The notes: generated from the sequence alone by a model not told the origin. 64,000 nt of DNA from M3007 sp040383605 (GCA_040383605.1 JBEIDF010000001.1:16797-80796); one strand, 5' to 3'. Numbered from the stretch's first letter, positions 9,401 through 17,500 are shown. Numbers and translations are program-made.

Positions 9401-9961
9401 GGCATTGCTCAACAGCGCAACGACATCCTCACCGCAAAAGTGAACCTGCTCCAAACAATCCAGGAAATCGAAACTACCGCCACCGCACGCTTCCTCGAAT
9501 CCTTCGAACAAGTTCGCGTCAATTTTGTGCAGGTGTTCCGAACGCTCTTCACGGACGAAGATATGGCGGATCTCGTGCTCGCCACGCCGGAAAATCCGCT
9601 GGACTCCGATATCAATATCATCGCTAAACCCAAAGGGAAACGCCCGCAAACCATCGCCCAGCTGTCAGGCGGCGAAAAAACCCTCACCGCCACCGCACTC
9701 CTGTTTGCCCTCTATCTCCTCAAACCAGCCCCCTTCTGTATCTTCGACGAGGTGGACGCCCCGCTCGATGACGCGAATATCGAAAAATTCAACCGCATCA
9801 TCCGCCAGTTCTCCCAAGACTCGCAGTTCATCGTCGTTACCCACAATAAAGCAACTATGTCCGCCGTGGATACCATCTACGGGGTGTATATGCCCGAGCC
9901 AGGCGTCAGCGCCGTCACCCCCGTGGATTTCCGCCAGCTCGTCTCCAGCGAAAAAAACTAG
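6428..9961 (+). CDS. smc: Chromosome segregation protein SMC
   Basis: A 1177-aa condensin ATPase. The N-terminal head starts MRLKSLELKGFKSF with Walker A G31PNGSGKS38. A long coiled coil runs ~170-500. The hinge lies at ~505-660 ('FPESIKFLSQQ', 'ENYLEPYLNYYVVP'). A second coiled coil runs ~670-1000. The C-terminal head has the signature LSGGEK near residue 1079, Walker B 'FCIFDEVDAPLDDAN' and the D-loop. It acts as a homodimer that compacts and orients newly replicated DNA, normally with ScpA/ScpB, which are not in this window. Length matches the family. The 29 residues upstream in frame are discarded because the ATG at 6428 gives the universal start. Confidence 0.97.
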   Translation: MRLKSLELKGFKSFANETVIHFNADVTGIVGPNGSGKSNVVDAVRWVLGEQKSSQLRLDKMSSVIFNGAKKRKEAQMAQVTLTFENTKNILPTEYQTVAVSRILYRSGESEYRLNGVPCRLKDIASLLLDTGIGADSYAIIALNMVEDLLSDREQARRRMFEQAAGISKYKARKHEAQQKLEATSADLDRVEDLLFEIEDQLKKLEKQAQRTQKFYELKEEYKRLSVELAVFNLDRHKKSYKDLEAKIRQEEDHYRSGEATSHKLEADVEALRKTHVDKEVSLSEQQQEVNRLTGRIRSKENEKGMLEQKRSFFEQDLRRVEDQNARASEQIRQLQIELEGYQTDLNYEKRQEATLDEALATAQKKLEKVRQDHNLLKGNLEEFVRTQQQIEREIVELEKQRAVQKNQIDNLQRDVQRTLADVAVRKEEMKGLEHKLAEISKSEKIQSERIAALEASETRRLADIRQTEDQIDALLKQSADLHRKLDAKRNEYKLTKSMVESLEGFPESIKFLSQQKEWAQQCPLLSDMLYVREEFRVVIENYLEPYLNYYVVPNADAAVQAIQLLGSSQKGRANFFLLDAFQGYQPPLSLSPGGQRASDLVEVEPQYRSLVEYLLANVLIVEDDAPLGESTDFVLLARTGTFIRKKFSISGGSVGLFEGKKIGRKKNLEILENDIKKQEKQESDLSNQLSAKRTQLQTLKNSDQTPLLQREREALNRLAQDGAGLRARLDNIAVFVQNFDTQAAESGRLIEQLIASNAQIEAGLQSRQKDADAARERLANADGSFRDVAEQLSRTSAEYNQQNIEFIRQQNKVGALQQELIFREKRMGELKAQVAQNDVQKAKYNEELSFARAEIERLNQELQIHYADKKSKEASLSEVEQIYFKARNEIHELENKLREIFRKQQDLQVLINQMKDKFSDVKFEITAIGERLRVEFNIHVNEIINRDPDTSLNREQLEKEVGNIKRRLDTYGEINPLAVEAYNEIKERYEGIAQQRNDILTAKVNLLQTIQEIETTATARFLESFEQVRVNFVQVFRTLFTDEDMADLVLATPENPLDSDINIIAKPKGKRPQTIAQLSGGEKTLTATALLFALYLLKPAPFCIFDEVDAPLDDANIEKFNRIIRQFSQDSQFIVVTHNKATMSAVDTIYGVYMPEPGVSAVTPVDFRQLVSSEKN

Positions 9962-9965
9962 CGAA

Positions 9966-10075
9966 GATTTCGGAATTCGGATTGGGGAATTCGGATTGGG
10001 GATTGGCGGGTTATTTCTGTAAATTGAAGGTAATAACCTGCCAATCCCCAATCCGAAATCCGAAATCTCCAATCC
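9966..10075. terminator. Long imperfect inverted repeat between convergent smc and M16 peptidase
   Basis: The left arm has two tandem copies of GAATTCGGATTGGG, then GATTGGCGGGTTATT. The right arm carries the complement (AATAACCTGCCAATCCCCAATCCGAAATCCGAAAT) across a loop of about 15 bases. The position between two converging stops suggests a bidirectional terminator. The iterated ATTCGGATTGGGG units make it longer than a standard terminator. Confidence 0.6.
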
Positions 10076-12835
10076 CTAAGGTTTTCCCTTCTTACTCACC
10101 CGCTTTCCCTCCGCATCAATCTGGATAATTTCCATGCCGAGTTTTTCCAGACCGGGCAGCACCTTGGCGGCGTCGCCGGCGAGGAACCAGCCGAGGCTGT
10201 TGGGTTGGACGATCGATTTCGCCGCGTTGTGCACGTCCTTCAGCGCAAGTTTTTCGACATTGCCGGCGTATTCCTGCCAGTAATTATCGGGCAGATTATA
10301 GCGCACGATATTGCGGACGCTGCCGTTCACGGCGCCGTTAGTTTCCCACATGCCGGACATACCCATGACGGTGTTTTGTTTCGTCTTGGTGAATTCCTGT
10401 TCGGTCATGGGTTTATCCCCTACGAATGATTGGACTTCTTTGATCACTTCCTGGACGCTTTCGGAGGTTTTATCCGTCTGTACCGGCGCGACTACCACGA
10501 AGGGGCGCTGCGCGCTGGTATTCATGATCATCGAGCGCGCGCCGTAGCTCCAGCGTTTATCTTCGCGGATATTCATATTGATGCGGCTGGTAAAATCGCC
10601 GCCGAGCACATTATTCATTTGTTCGATAGCCGCCTCGTCCACTTTCCCATAGGGTTGTGTGAGATAGGCTGCCATGATTAGGCTTTGCGGGCTTTCGGGG
10701 CGATCCAGGAGGAATATTTTGCCGTTGTTGGCATTTTTCACTTCCGGGATCACCTTGGTGGGCGTGGTTCCTTTTTGCCAGCTGCTGAGGCGTTTTTCCA
10801 GTTTGGCCAACAATTCGGGCATACTGATATCGCCGGTGACGACGATGGTGGCGTTGTTAGGCCGCAACCAGGTATCATAGAATTTTTGCACATCGGCAGT
10901 CGTCATGCTGCGCAGGGCGTCTTCCTCGCCGGTGCCGGTCATGGGCATACCGTAGGGGTGGTCTTTGCCATACAGGAGTTCCGGCATGACGCGCATCACC
11001 ATGGACTGCGGTTGTTTCTTTTCGTTTTGGATAGCGCTGAGTTGCTGATCCTGGAGGCGTTTGAAATCAGCCTCCGGGAAGGCCGGCTTGAGCAGGACGT
11101 CAGCCATGATATCCAGGCTTGGATCCAGCGATTGTTTGAGTGTGTTCAAGGTGACGTACGAGAAGTCCAAATCGCTGCTGGTGTTGAGGGAGGCGCCGAG
11201 GATTTGCAGGCGTTCGTTGATTTCGAGCGCGCTCATCGTTTTGGTGCCTTCGTCGAGCATATTCATAGCGAGGGAGGCCAGACCGGATTTGCCGCCGAAT
11301 TTATCCGAGCAGTAACCGGCGTTAAACATGGTACTCAACACCACAGTCGGGCTTTCTGCACGGCGGGTCAGGACGACCTTCATGCCGTTTTTGAGCGTAG
11401 CGCGTTCGATAGCCGGGAAGGTAGCGGCCTTGGTGGGGCCAACTTCGGGCGCCTTCGAGCGGTCGGCCTCGATTCCGGATACGCTGTATTCCGGGAACGG
11501 CGTACAGATGAGCGTGAAACGGCCGTCGCGCAGCCAGGTTTTCGTCGCGTCGTGGATATCTTTCGCGCTTGCGTCGTTGTAGCGGCGCAGCATGGTTTTA
11601 TAAAAATCTGCATTTCCGGCATAGACTTCATTTTGTGCGAGCAGGTCGCTTTTGCCGCCGAAGCCGCCGATCCGTTCCAGTCCTTTAATAAAGCCGGCAA
11701 AATAAGCGGCTTTCACCCGGCTTACCTCTTCCTCCGTCGGGCCTTTTTCAAGATATTCCTGCAAAATGGCTTCGATTGCGGCCTCTACCTCCTCGACGGT
11801 TTTCCCTTTTTTTACCTGGGCCATGATGTTGAAGTTGCCGGCAATTTCGGAGGGGCCATAAAACGCCTGGGCGGAGGTGCAGAGTTGTTTTTCGTACACC
11901 AGGGTTTTGTACAGGCGGCTGTTTTTACCGGATGCGAGGATGTCGGAGGACAGGTCGAGCCAGGCGTGCTCTTTGGAACCCCACTCCGGCGTGTTCCAGC
12001 ACATCACCACCATAGCCTGCGGTACGCGATCCTGATATTCGCCCCGGGTGTTGCCGAATCGGCGGGGTACATTCACGCCCGGGCGACTGATGGTGGGGCC
12101 GGCGGGGATGTTGCCGAAGTATTTCAGCACTTTTTGGTAGGTTTCTTCCGGATTGACGTCGCCTGCTACGACCAGGACGGCGTTGGCGGCGCCGTAATAG
12201 GTTTTGAACCACTCGTGCACGTCCTCCAGGCTGGCGGCGTTCAGGTCTTCCATTTCGCCGATCACCGTGTGCCCGTAAGGGTGGTGGGGCGGGAACATTT
12301 CTTTTTGTATAATGTCCCAGCCTTTGGCGTAGGGCTGATTTTCGCCCTGGCGTTTTTCGTTTTGTACTACGCCGCGTTGCTCGTCCAGTTTGGCCTGGTC
12401 AATTGCGCCGAGCAAGTGCCCCATACGGTCGGATTCCAGCCAAAGTACCTGGTCCAGTGCATTGACCGGGACGTTTTGGAAATAGTTGGTGCGATCCTCG
12501 TTCGTCGTGCCGTTCAAATCGGTCGCTCCGATGGCTTCCAGCGCCTGAAAATAATCGGTGTTGAAGTTTTCCGAACCATTGAACATTAGGTGTTCGAACA
12601 GGTGCGCAAAACCGCTTTTTCCCATTTTTTCATTTTTGGAACCTACGTGATACCAAAGATTAACCGCTACAATCGGCGCCTTGTGGTCTTCGTGCACCAA
12701 CAGGCGCAAACCGTTTGGCAGCACGAATTTTTGGTAGGACACCTGAATGTCCTCCGGATTGTATTTGGGATATTCTTGCGAAAAACCGGCCGCTGCGAAA
12801 AAGCAACACAGCGCTGATAACAGTAATTTTTTCAT
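10076..12835 (-). CDS. Secreted M16 family zinc peptidase (two-domain, insulinase/pitrilysin type)
   Basis: A 919-aa exported metallopeptidase. It has a signal peptide (MKKLLLSALCCFFAAAGFSQ), then a first M16 repeat with the inverted zinc motif H78-L-F-E81-H82 and the downstream glutamate in 'QRGVVQNEKRQ'. The second M16 repeat begins near residue 480 ('ATLKNGMKVVLTRRAESPTVVLS') and has lost the zinc motif ('GLASLAMNMLDEGT'). An active plus an inactive half is the standard arrangement. It probably degrades peptides in the periplasm. Length fits. It stands alone, convergent with smc; CAAAGTTC at 12887-12894 on the top strand (GAACTTTG for this gene) may be its -7 box. Confidence 0.93.
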   Translation of the reverse strand: MKKLLLSALCCFFAAAGFSQEYPKYNPEDIQVSYQKFVLPNGLRLLVHEDHKAPIVAVNLWYHVGSKNEKMGKSGFAHLFEHLMFNGSENFNTDYFQALEAIGATDLNGTTNEDRTNYFQNVPVNALDQVLWLESDRMGHLLGAIDQAKLDEQRGVVQNEKRQGENQPYAKGWDIIQKEMFPPHHPYGHTVIGEMEDLNAASLEDVHEWFKTYYGAANAVLVVAGDVNPEETYQKVLKYFGNIPAGPTISRPGVNVPRRFGNTRGEYQDRVPQAMVVMCWNTPEWGSKEHAWLDLSSDILASGKNSRLYKTLVYEKQLCTSAQAFYGPSEIAGNFNIMAQVKKGKTVEEVEAAIEAILQEYLEKGPTEEEVSRVKAAYFAGFIKGLERIGGFGGKSDLLAQNEVYAGNADFYKTMLRRYNDASAKDIHDATKTWLRDGRFTLICTPFPEYSVSGIEADRSKAPEVGPTKAATFPAIERATLKNGMKVVLTRRAESPTVVLSTMFNAGYCSDKFGGKSGLASLAMNMLDEGTKTMSALEINERLQILGASLNTSSDLDFSYVTLNTLKQSLDPSLDIMADVLLKPAFPEADFKRLQDQQLSAIQNEKKQPQSMVMRVMPELLYGKDHPYGMPMTGTGEEDALRSMTTADVQKFYDTWLRPNNATIVVTGDISMPELLAKLEKRLSSWQKGTTPTKVIPEVKNANNGKIFLLDRPESPQSLIMAAYLTQPYGKVDEAAIEQMNNVLGGDFTSRINMNIREDKRWSYGARSMIMNTSAQRPFVVVAPVQTDKTSESVQEVIKEVQSFVGDKPMTEQEFTKTKQNTVMGMSGMWETNGAVNGSVRNIVRYNLPDNYWQEYAGNVEKLALKDVHNAAKSIVQPNSLGWFLAGDAAKVLPGLEKLGMEIIQIDAEGKRVSKKGKP

Positions 12836-13169
12836 ACGTGATATTATTTGTTTTGGAAAATCTCCTGCCTGTTAAAAAAAGCAGTGCAAAGTTCGTCTTT
12901 TTACTGAAATTGCACAGTCCGGCCACAATTTGTCCGTTGGATCGCGTGTTCTTTATAGCCCTAAAAAAATCTATTGATGCCGAAAAACAAAAAATAGACA
13001 GATTTATGCAGGATATCTAAAAAAAAATGCGCAAAATAAAATTACTGGCCTGAAGTTTGAGGTAGGTTAATCTGTTTAAAAAAAATCAACTTTTTCTACC
13101 CTTTTTTAACAAAACATCGGCTGCGTGTTTTCGAAAATGGGTGCTAAGAATATTTTAACTGATTCGCTA
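12836..13169. other. AT-rich intergenic region upstream of divergent M16 peptidase and purN-like gene
   Basis: This 334-base gap is strongly AT-rich with several A-tracts (for example 13019-13028 and 13079-13088). It separates two divergent genes and presumably holds both promoters. An open frame across it (12715-13020) mostly overlaps the peptidase gene antisense and is not credible. No repeat family member or RNA gene was recognised. Confidence 0.5.
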
Positions 13170-13733
13170 ATGAAAAATTTTGCCGTTTTAATATCCGGAG
13201 ATGGACGCGAGGCCCTGGAAATTATCAAGGATTTTAAACGCAGGCTAATCAAACCGCGATTAAAACTCATTCTAAGCGACAATGACGAATCGCCCGCCAT
13301 TGCCTTCGCAGATTTGAATCATATCCCGTACGAACTGGCTGTCAGAACCGCATTCAAAACAAAGAAAGCCTTCGAAGATCATATCCTGGGTGTGCTGAAA
13401 GCGAATGAGGTGGACTACTTGTATTTAGCCGGTTGGATACACGCGCCCGGCGCAGCTCTCTTGCATGCCTTTCCGGACCGGATCGTCGGCACACACGCCG
13501 CGCTCCTGCCTGCCTTCAAAGGATTAAACCCCATCCAACAGGCGCTTGACTATGGTGTAAAAGTGACCGGCGTCACCGCATTTATTCCGGATGAAAAAAT
13601 GGACGCCGCCAAAATCGTCGCGCAAAGATGTGTCGAGATTCAAGAGAATGACACCTTCGACGAACTGGATAACCGCCTTTTTAAAATGTCCACGCTCCTC
13701 GCGTTAGATACCATCAATCAGATGTTTATGTAG
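13170..13733 (+). CDS. Divergent PurN-like formyltransferase-fold protein
   Basis: A 187-aa protein aligning by eye over its full length with phosphoribosylglycinamide formyltransferase. Shared parts are the Rossmann start 'FAVLISGDG', 'LSDNDESPAIAFADLNHIPYE', 'VDYLYLAGW', 'FPDRIVGTHAALLPAFKGLNPIQQALDYGVKVTGVTAFIPDEKMD' and the length. Key residues differ: the phosphate-loop GxGSN is G-D-G-R-E, the catalytic Asn (N106 of E. coli) aligns with G107, and LDGGP after the catalytic Asp is M-D-A-A-K. The equivalents of catalytic His (H109) and Asp (D145) remain. It could be a formyl-transferring paralogue with another substrate or a non-catalytic relative; it should not be taken as the pathway purN. 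The ATG at 13170 gives the family start, 15 codons inside the longest frame. Confidence 0.75.
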   Translation: MKNFAVLISGDGREALEIIKDFKRRLIKPRLKLILSDNDESPAIAFADLNHIPYELAVRTAFKTKKAFEDHILGVLKANEVDYLYLAGWIHAPGAALLHAFPDRIVGTHAALLPAFKGLNPIQQALDYGVKVTGVTAFIPDEKMDAAKIVAQRCVEIQENDTFDELDNRLFKMSTLLALDTINQMFM

Positions 13734-13737
13734 CAAA

Positions 13738-13791
13738 AAAAGCGCGCGTATCAAACGGTCAGTAGTTCGATAAGCGCGTGCTAGGATTTTT
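13738..13791 (+). terminator. Putative terminator hairpin after the purN-like gene
   Basis: AGCGCGCGTATC and GATAAGCGCGTGCT form an imperfect stem around a loop of about 16 bases, followed by GGATTTTT. It lies directly behind the stop at 13733. Confidence 0.5.
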
Positions 13792-13824
13792 GCCGATTAA
13801 AAACGAACCATTTTTAGACATGCT

Positions 13825-14463
13825 CTAAGAAAGCTCGCTGATGGATAGGAAAAGGTCGAAATGAAAATCTATCTGATCCTGTACCTGAATCAGCCCGAAT
13901 AGCGCCGTTGGCGGGGCAATTCCAAATTCGGACATGACGATCGGTTGTACGCCCTGGAGGCGAAAGGACGTTTCGGAGAGCGCCATTCCTTTCGCCGGGA
14001 TGATTTTAATATGCTGCACGCCGCAGATCGTGATGCGCACCTTGGCCTGAAGGTCGAACCAGTCGCGGTTGCCGGCGCGCAACGAACCAACATCCTGGCG
14101 GGTTTCCAATAGATCAATCTGGATGTATGGGAATTTATCCGCTTTCAAGGCCTGCCGCATATCGTGATCAATCTTGTCGTTGTGGCAATTGAATCTTCGG
14201 GTGCTGATTTTTAGAGAGGTCTGGTGAAACCGCGCGCCCTTTTCCTGCTGCTCTAATTCAAAAATCTGTGGATTGTACCGCTCCTCGCAGTCGCAGGAGA
14301 ACGTGTTCACATTCGAGACGCCTTTTAGTGAAAGACGGCTGTTCTCCGCAATGGTAAAATGCTTCTTCATAATGCCAGTTTTCGTTGGGCTCCAGCCCAA
14401 CGTGACCGCCCACGCAGAGAACAAGAAGAGCCATTGTCCGATACAGATGCCTGAAAGATACAT
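13825..14463 (-). CDS. YceI-like protein
   Basis: A 212-aa protein. The N-terminus (MYLSGICIGQWLFLFSAWAV) is hydrophobic and could be a signal peptide; a shorter start at 14370 (MKKHFTIAENS) would make the protein cytoplasmic, and I prefer the longer one. The body reads like the YceI lipocalin-type fold: 'SRLSLKGVSNVNTFSC', a middle strand block with 'IDHDMRQALKADKFPYIQIDL' and 'VRITICGVQHIKII'. Known YceI proteins bind isoprenoids or are exported and base- or stress-induced. Two cysteines in 'FSCDCEE' are unusual. The next gene upstream on the same strand is a second, truncated YceI-like gene. Confidence 0.65.
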   Translation of the reverse strand: MYLSGICIGQWLFLFSAWAVTLGWSPTKTGIMKKHFTIAENSRLSLKGVSNVNTFSCDCEERYNPQIFELEQQEKGARFHQTSLKISTRRFNCHNDKIDHDMRQALKADKFPYIQIDLLETRQDVGSLRAGNRDWFDLQAKVRITICGVQHIKIIPAKGMALSETSFRLQGVQPIVMSEFGIAPPTALFGLIQVQDQIDFHFDLFLSISELS

Positions 14464-14478
14464 GGAAAATTTTAAAAC

Positions 14479-14514
14479 GCCCTGTGGCCTTTACTCATCC
14501 ATAGCGCCACAGGG
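14479..14514 (-). terminator. Terminator hairpin between the two YceI-like genes
   Basis: GCCCTGTGGC (14479-14488) and GCCACAGGGC (14505-14514) form a perfect 10-bp stem. On the minus strand it is followed by GTTTTAAAATTTT, fitting an intrinsic terminator for transcription arriving from the truncated yceI gene. Confidence 0.65.
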
Positions 14515-14568
14515 CTATTTATTCGGTTCGTGATTATTGGTATTCAGCCATTTATCGCATTAGCGTAT

Positions 14569-14666
14569 GTCTAAAATTATATTCTCTGCTAATATGAAAA
14601 GGACTTTTTAGCCAGACAAGGCGCTTTTTGCAGGCGTAATGGGACCAATTACGGCGAAAAAAAGGA
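14569..14666 (+). mobile_element. R-family MITE-like element, copy R1 (right end missing)
   Basis: The first 98 bases, starting GTCTAAAATTATATTCTCTG, match copies R2 (17331-17500, opposite strand) and R3 (26526-26675) almost base for base through the central GGCGTAAT...ATTACGGCG hairpin and the following A-run. Similarity then stops, and the sequence continues directly as the 3' part of a YceI-like coding region. The right inverted repeat (ATTTTAGAC) is missing, so this is a deletion-truncated copy. Confidence 0.8.
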
Positions 14667-15005
14667 ACCGGAGTGTTTTACAGGCGTTGCGCGTTCGAGT
14701 TTAAAGGTGATTTTGGGATGTGCTTCCGCCTTCAGGGCATCATACGTTTTATTGTCCATAATGGAACCCTTCGTGCTTTTTATGGATTTTACAAGCACAT
14801 CCACAATCAGAGAATTGATCGCGGAGAGTTTGCCTTCTGCTATCGTCAAGTCTGCTTTGCCGCGAACTTCTTTCGCTGAGGACTCCCAGTCGTGCAGGTT
14901 GGAAGTACCTTTTATCGCCATTGTAGCACTGCCAATCGAATAAACGCCTTGGCCAAATACGCTGACAGCAGCCAGCATTAGCATCAAAATCAGTATGTCC
15001 TTCAT
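14649..15005 (-). pseudogene. YceI-like gene, 3' end replaced by repeat R1
   Basis: The frame gives 118 aa from the ATG at 15005 (MKDILILMLMLAAVSVFGQ signal peptide), with the longer in-frame start at 15050 rejected. Clear YceI features follow: 'MAIKGTSNLHDWES', 'VRGKADLTI', 'SIKSTKGSIMDNKTYDALKAEAHPKITFKL'. Full YceI proteins are about 170-200 aa; this one stops just after the ITFKL strand. Its last residues (about HSGSFFSP) and its stop lie in repeat R1. The C-terminal half of the barrel is missing, so the product is probably unstable or non-functional. Upstream start and signal look intact, so the damage may be recent. Confidence 0.75.
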
Positions 15006-15256
15006 GGTGTTCATTAACTTTGATACAAAGGTCAACGCCCGGCCATTCACTACTGCTGACGTGCATTATACGCGTATTTGATCTCTATCAAGCCGGAAAA
15101 TGCGGTGTGTCACCGTCGTATTCCGATTTTTGACAAAGTGCAAAATTGCTCCAGGCATAGACTAATAGTATTTTTAGCCTTATTGAGTCTGTTTTTTATC
15201 AAATAAACCTAACTTGCAGGCTAATTTTCCGTCCCTTCTTATTCCTGACTACCGGT

Positions 15257-16012
15257 ATGCGGCTGTTTTTCTTCCTCTTTTGTATTTTAGCGGCATTTCC
15301 GCTTGTTGCCCAAAAATTCCCCATGCACCCGGAGGAGTTGCCCGTCAACGACGGTAACGCCATCCTGTTGCACCTCGCACTGGGCGGACAAAAAACCGGG
15401 GGCGACCTCGCGGATCGGTTTGGCTCCACCGGTACGATTGGTGGCGGACTGGAATTCGCCACGCCCTCAAATTTTATTTTCGGCGCAGAGGGGCAGTTCT
15501 ATTTCGGCACGAATGTGCTGGAAGACCCACTCGCCATCCTCCGCACGCCCGAAGGAGATATTATTGGAAATAACCGCATCATCGCCTCTGTCGCCCTCCG
15601 GCAAAGGGGGTTCTACAGCGGCCTGCTGCTGGGTAAACTGTTCGTCCTCGGCGCACAACGATCCGGCATCCGCCTGACGCTCGGGGCCGGTTATACCCGG
15701 CACTGGATTCGCATCCAGGACGATTCGCAGTCGGTCACGCAACTCACCGGGGAATATATCAAGGGCTACGACCGGCAATGCGGGGGGCTCGCCCTCAACG
15801 AATTCATCGGCTGGCAACACCTGGCCAGAAACCGCCGGTCTAACTGGACTTTGGGCCTCGAATTCAACCAAGGCTTCACCCAGACGCTCCGGGACTGGGA
15901 CTTCAACGACAAACGCAAACTCGACGGCCGCCGCCTCGACCTGCGCTTCGGCATCAAAGCGGTCTGGACCTTGCCCTTCTATCCCGGAAAGGCGGAACAA
16001 ATCTATTACTGA
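15257..16012 (+). CDS. Hypothetical outer-membrane beta-barrel protein
   Basis: A 251-aa exported protein: signal peptide MRLFFFLFCILAAFPLVAQ, then alternating hydrophobic/aromatic strands with many glycine turns ('GTIGGGLEFATPSNFIFGAEGQFYFG', 'LRLTLGAGYTRHWIRI'). The body fits a small outer-membrane beta-barrel of 8-10 strands. No enzymatic motif is visible. It ends six bases before the TTG start of waaA, so the two are probably one transcript, linking it by position to envelope biogenesis. Specific function unknown. Confidence 0.75.
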   Translation: MRLFFFLFCILAAFPLVAQKFPMHPEELPVNDGNAILLHLALGGQKTGGDLADRFGSTGTIGGGLEFATPSNFIFGAEGQFYFGTNVLEDPLAILRTPEGDIIGNNRIIASVALRQRGFYSGLLLGKLFVLGAQRSGIRLTLGAGYTRHWIRIQDDSQSVTQLTGEYIKGYDRQCGGLALNEFIGWQHLARNRRSNWTLGLEFNQGFTQTLRDWDFNDKRKLDGRRLDLRFGIKAVWTLPFYPGKAEQIYY

Positions 16013-16017
16013 TCCAA

Positions 16018-17289
16018 TTGGCCGCTTTGTACTCGCTCGGTATCCGAATTTTTGTCGCTCTTGTACACCTTGCTGCGCTTGCGCACCCGAAAGCGCGCCG
16101 CTGGGTAACCGGCCGTCGGCATTGGCGCCAAACACTGCGCCAACACTGGCATCCGACGCCTGCCGACCGGGTGCTTTGGGTGCACGCTGCCTCGCTCGGC
16201 GAATTTGAGCAGGGCCGCCCCCTGATTGAAGCCTTCCGGACTGCCTATCCCCACTGGAAAATCGCGCTCACCTTTTTCTCGCCCTCCGGATATCTCATCC
16301 GAAAAAATTATCCCGGAGCCGATTGGGTGGGGTATCTGCCCGCAGACACGCCGGAAAATGCCCGGGACTTTCTTGCGCTGCTGCGCCCGGATCTCGCCGT
16401 TTTTGTAAAATACGAATTTTGGGCAAATTACCTGTTCGCGCTCCAAAATCGCAATACGCCGGTGCTCCTCATTTCCGCGCTGTTCCGACCCGATCAGCCT
16501 TTTTTTCAGTGGTATGGCGGGCATTGGCGGCGGATGCTGGACTGCTTCGCGCATATTTTTGTCCAAAATGAAGATTCAATGCGCCTCCTCCGCCAATACG
16601 GACAAGATAAGGTCTCCCTGGCCGGGGATACCCGAATTGACCGCGTGCTGGCGCTGCCCGCTTCAGCCCCGGAGAACCCGATCGTCGCCGCATTCGCGCA
16701 TCGAAAAGATCATTTTACCCTCGTGGCGGGAAGTACCTGGCCGGCCGACGAAGCTGCCCTGATTCCGCTGCTGATAAACCCCGCGTTTGAAGCCTGGCGC
16801 CTGGTCGTGGCGCCGCACGAGCCATCGGAAGAAAATGTACAAGCCCTGGAAAAACGCCTGCACAACGCGGATCCAAGCCTGGCCGTCTTGCGGTATTCTC
16901 AGGCAAACCCGGAAAATGCCCCGGAAGCCCGGGTACTTATCCTGGATAATGTCGGATGGCTGAACGGCCTCTACCGCTACGGATACGCCGCTTTCATCGG
17001 CGGCGGTTTTGGCCGCGGAATCCACAACACGCTGGAGCCCGCCGCCTTCGGCCTGCCCGTGCTCTTCGGACCGAAATTTCAACAATTTGAAGAAGCCCGA
17101 CAAATGCAAACCGAAGGCGGGGCATTCCCCTGCGTTTCGACCGAACAGATCTGCCAGATACTGAAAACCCTGGAAAATCCAAGCCAAAGAACCAAAGCCT
17201 CGGCGGCGACAAAGCGGTTTTTGGAGGAAAATAAAGGCGCTACCGAAAAAATCTTGTCGTTTATCCGGCGTGAATTGAATATCCAATAA
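16018..17289 (+). CDS. waaA: 3-deoxy-D-manno-octulosonic acid (Kdo) transferase
   Basis: A 423-aa GT-B glycosyltransferase that adds Kdo from CMP-Kdo to lipid A precursor at the inner face of the inner membrane. It has an N-terminal hydrophobic anchor (~5-22), the acceptor-domain motif 'WVHAASLGEFEQGRPLIEA' with the catalytic Glu, 'LTFFSPSGY', 'PDLAVFVKYEFWANYL', 'ISALFRP', and the nucleotide-sugar site 'GGGFGRGIHNTLEPAAFGLPVLFGP'. Length is typical. The best start is TTG at 16018, just behind the previous stop; no ATG lies near. Its presence supports a Kdo-containing LPS. Confidence 0.94.
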   Translation: MAALYSLGIRIFVALVHLAALAHPKARRWVTGRRHWRQTLRQHWHPTPADRVLWVHAASLGEFEQGRPLIEAFRTAYPHWKIALTFFSPSGYLIRKNYPGADWVGYLPADTPENARDFLALLRPDLAVFVKYEFWANYLFALQNRNTPVLLISALFRPDQPFFQWYGGHWRRMLDCFAHIFVQNEDSMRLLRQYGQDKVSLAGDTRIDRVLALPASAPENPIVAAFAHRKDHFTLVAGSTWPADEAALIPLLINPAFEAWRLVVAPHEPSEENVQALEKRLHNADPSLAVLRYSQANPENAPEARVLILDNVGWLNGLYRYGYAAFIGGGFGRGIHNTLEPAAFGLPVLFGPKFQQFEEARQMQTEGGAFPCVSTEQICQILKTLENPSQRTKASAATKRFLEENKGATEKILSFIRRELNIQ

Positions 17290-17330
17290 TTCAAGCCCAC
17301 ATTTTTTTGTAAAATGTTCGTGCCTGGGTT

Positions 17331-17500
17331 GTCTAACGCCATGCATATTATAATATTTATATATTATGTTTGTTTATTACATGAAGGTCTTTTTCAGCCA
17401 ACCTTCGTTCCTTTTTTCGCTGTAATTAGTCCCATTACGCCTGCAAAAAGCGCCTTGTCTGGCTAAAAAATCCTTTTCATATTAGCATATAATTTTAGAC
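17331..17500 (-). mobile_element. R-family MITE-like element, copy R2
   Basis: Read on the minus strand it starts GTCTAAAATTATATGCTAATATG at 17500 and matches R1 and R3 through the central hairpin (GTAAT/ATTAC arms at 17422-17426 and 17434-17438) to 'GGCTGAAAAAGAC'. The far end is different and very AT-rich, closing with GTCTAAC at 17331, so the outer ends still form a short inverted repeat. No target duplication is obvious. Confidence 0.75.

Noticed and set aside
10685..12589. 634-aa open frame antisense to the M16 peptidase
   Set aside because: Antisense frames this long arise from the codon bias of the real gene; the translation has no domain pattern while the minus strand is a clear peptidase.
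12715..13020. 101-aa plus-strand frame across the M16 start
   Set aside because: Half of it is antisense to the peptidase N-terminus and the rest is AT-rich promoter DNA.
13805..13830. TTTTTAGACATGCT, resembling the end of an R element
   Set aside because: Only about ten bases match and no second end or core is present nearby; may be a worn remnant but cannot be supported.
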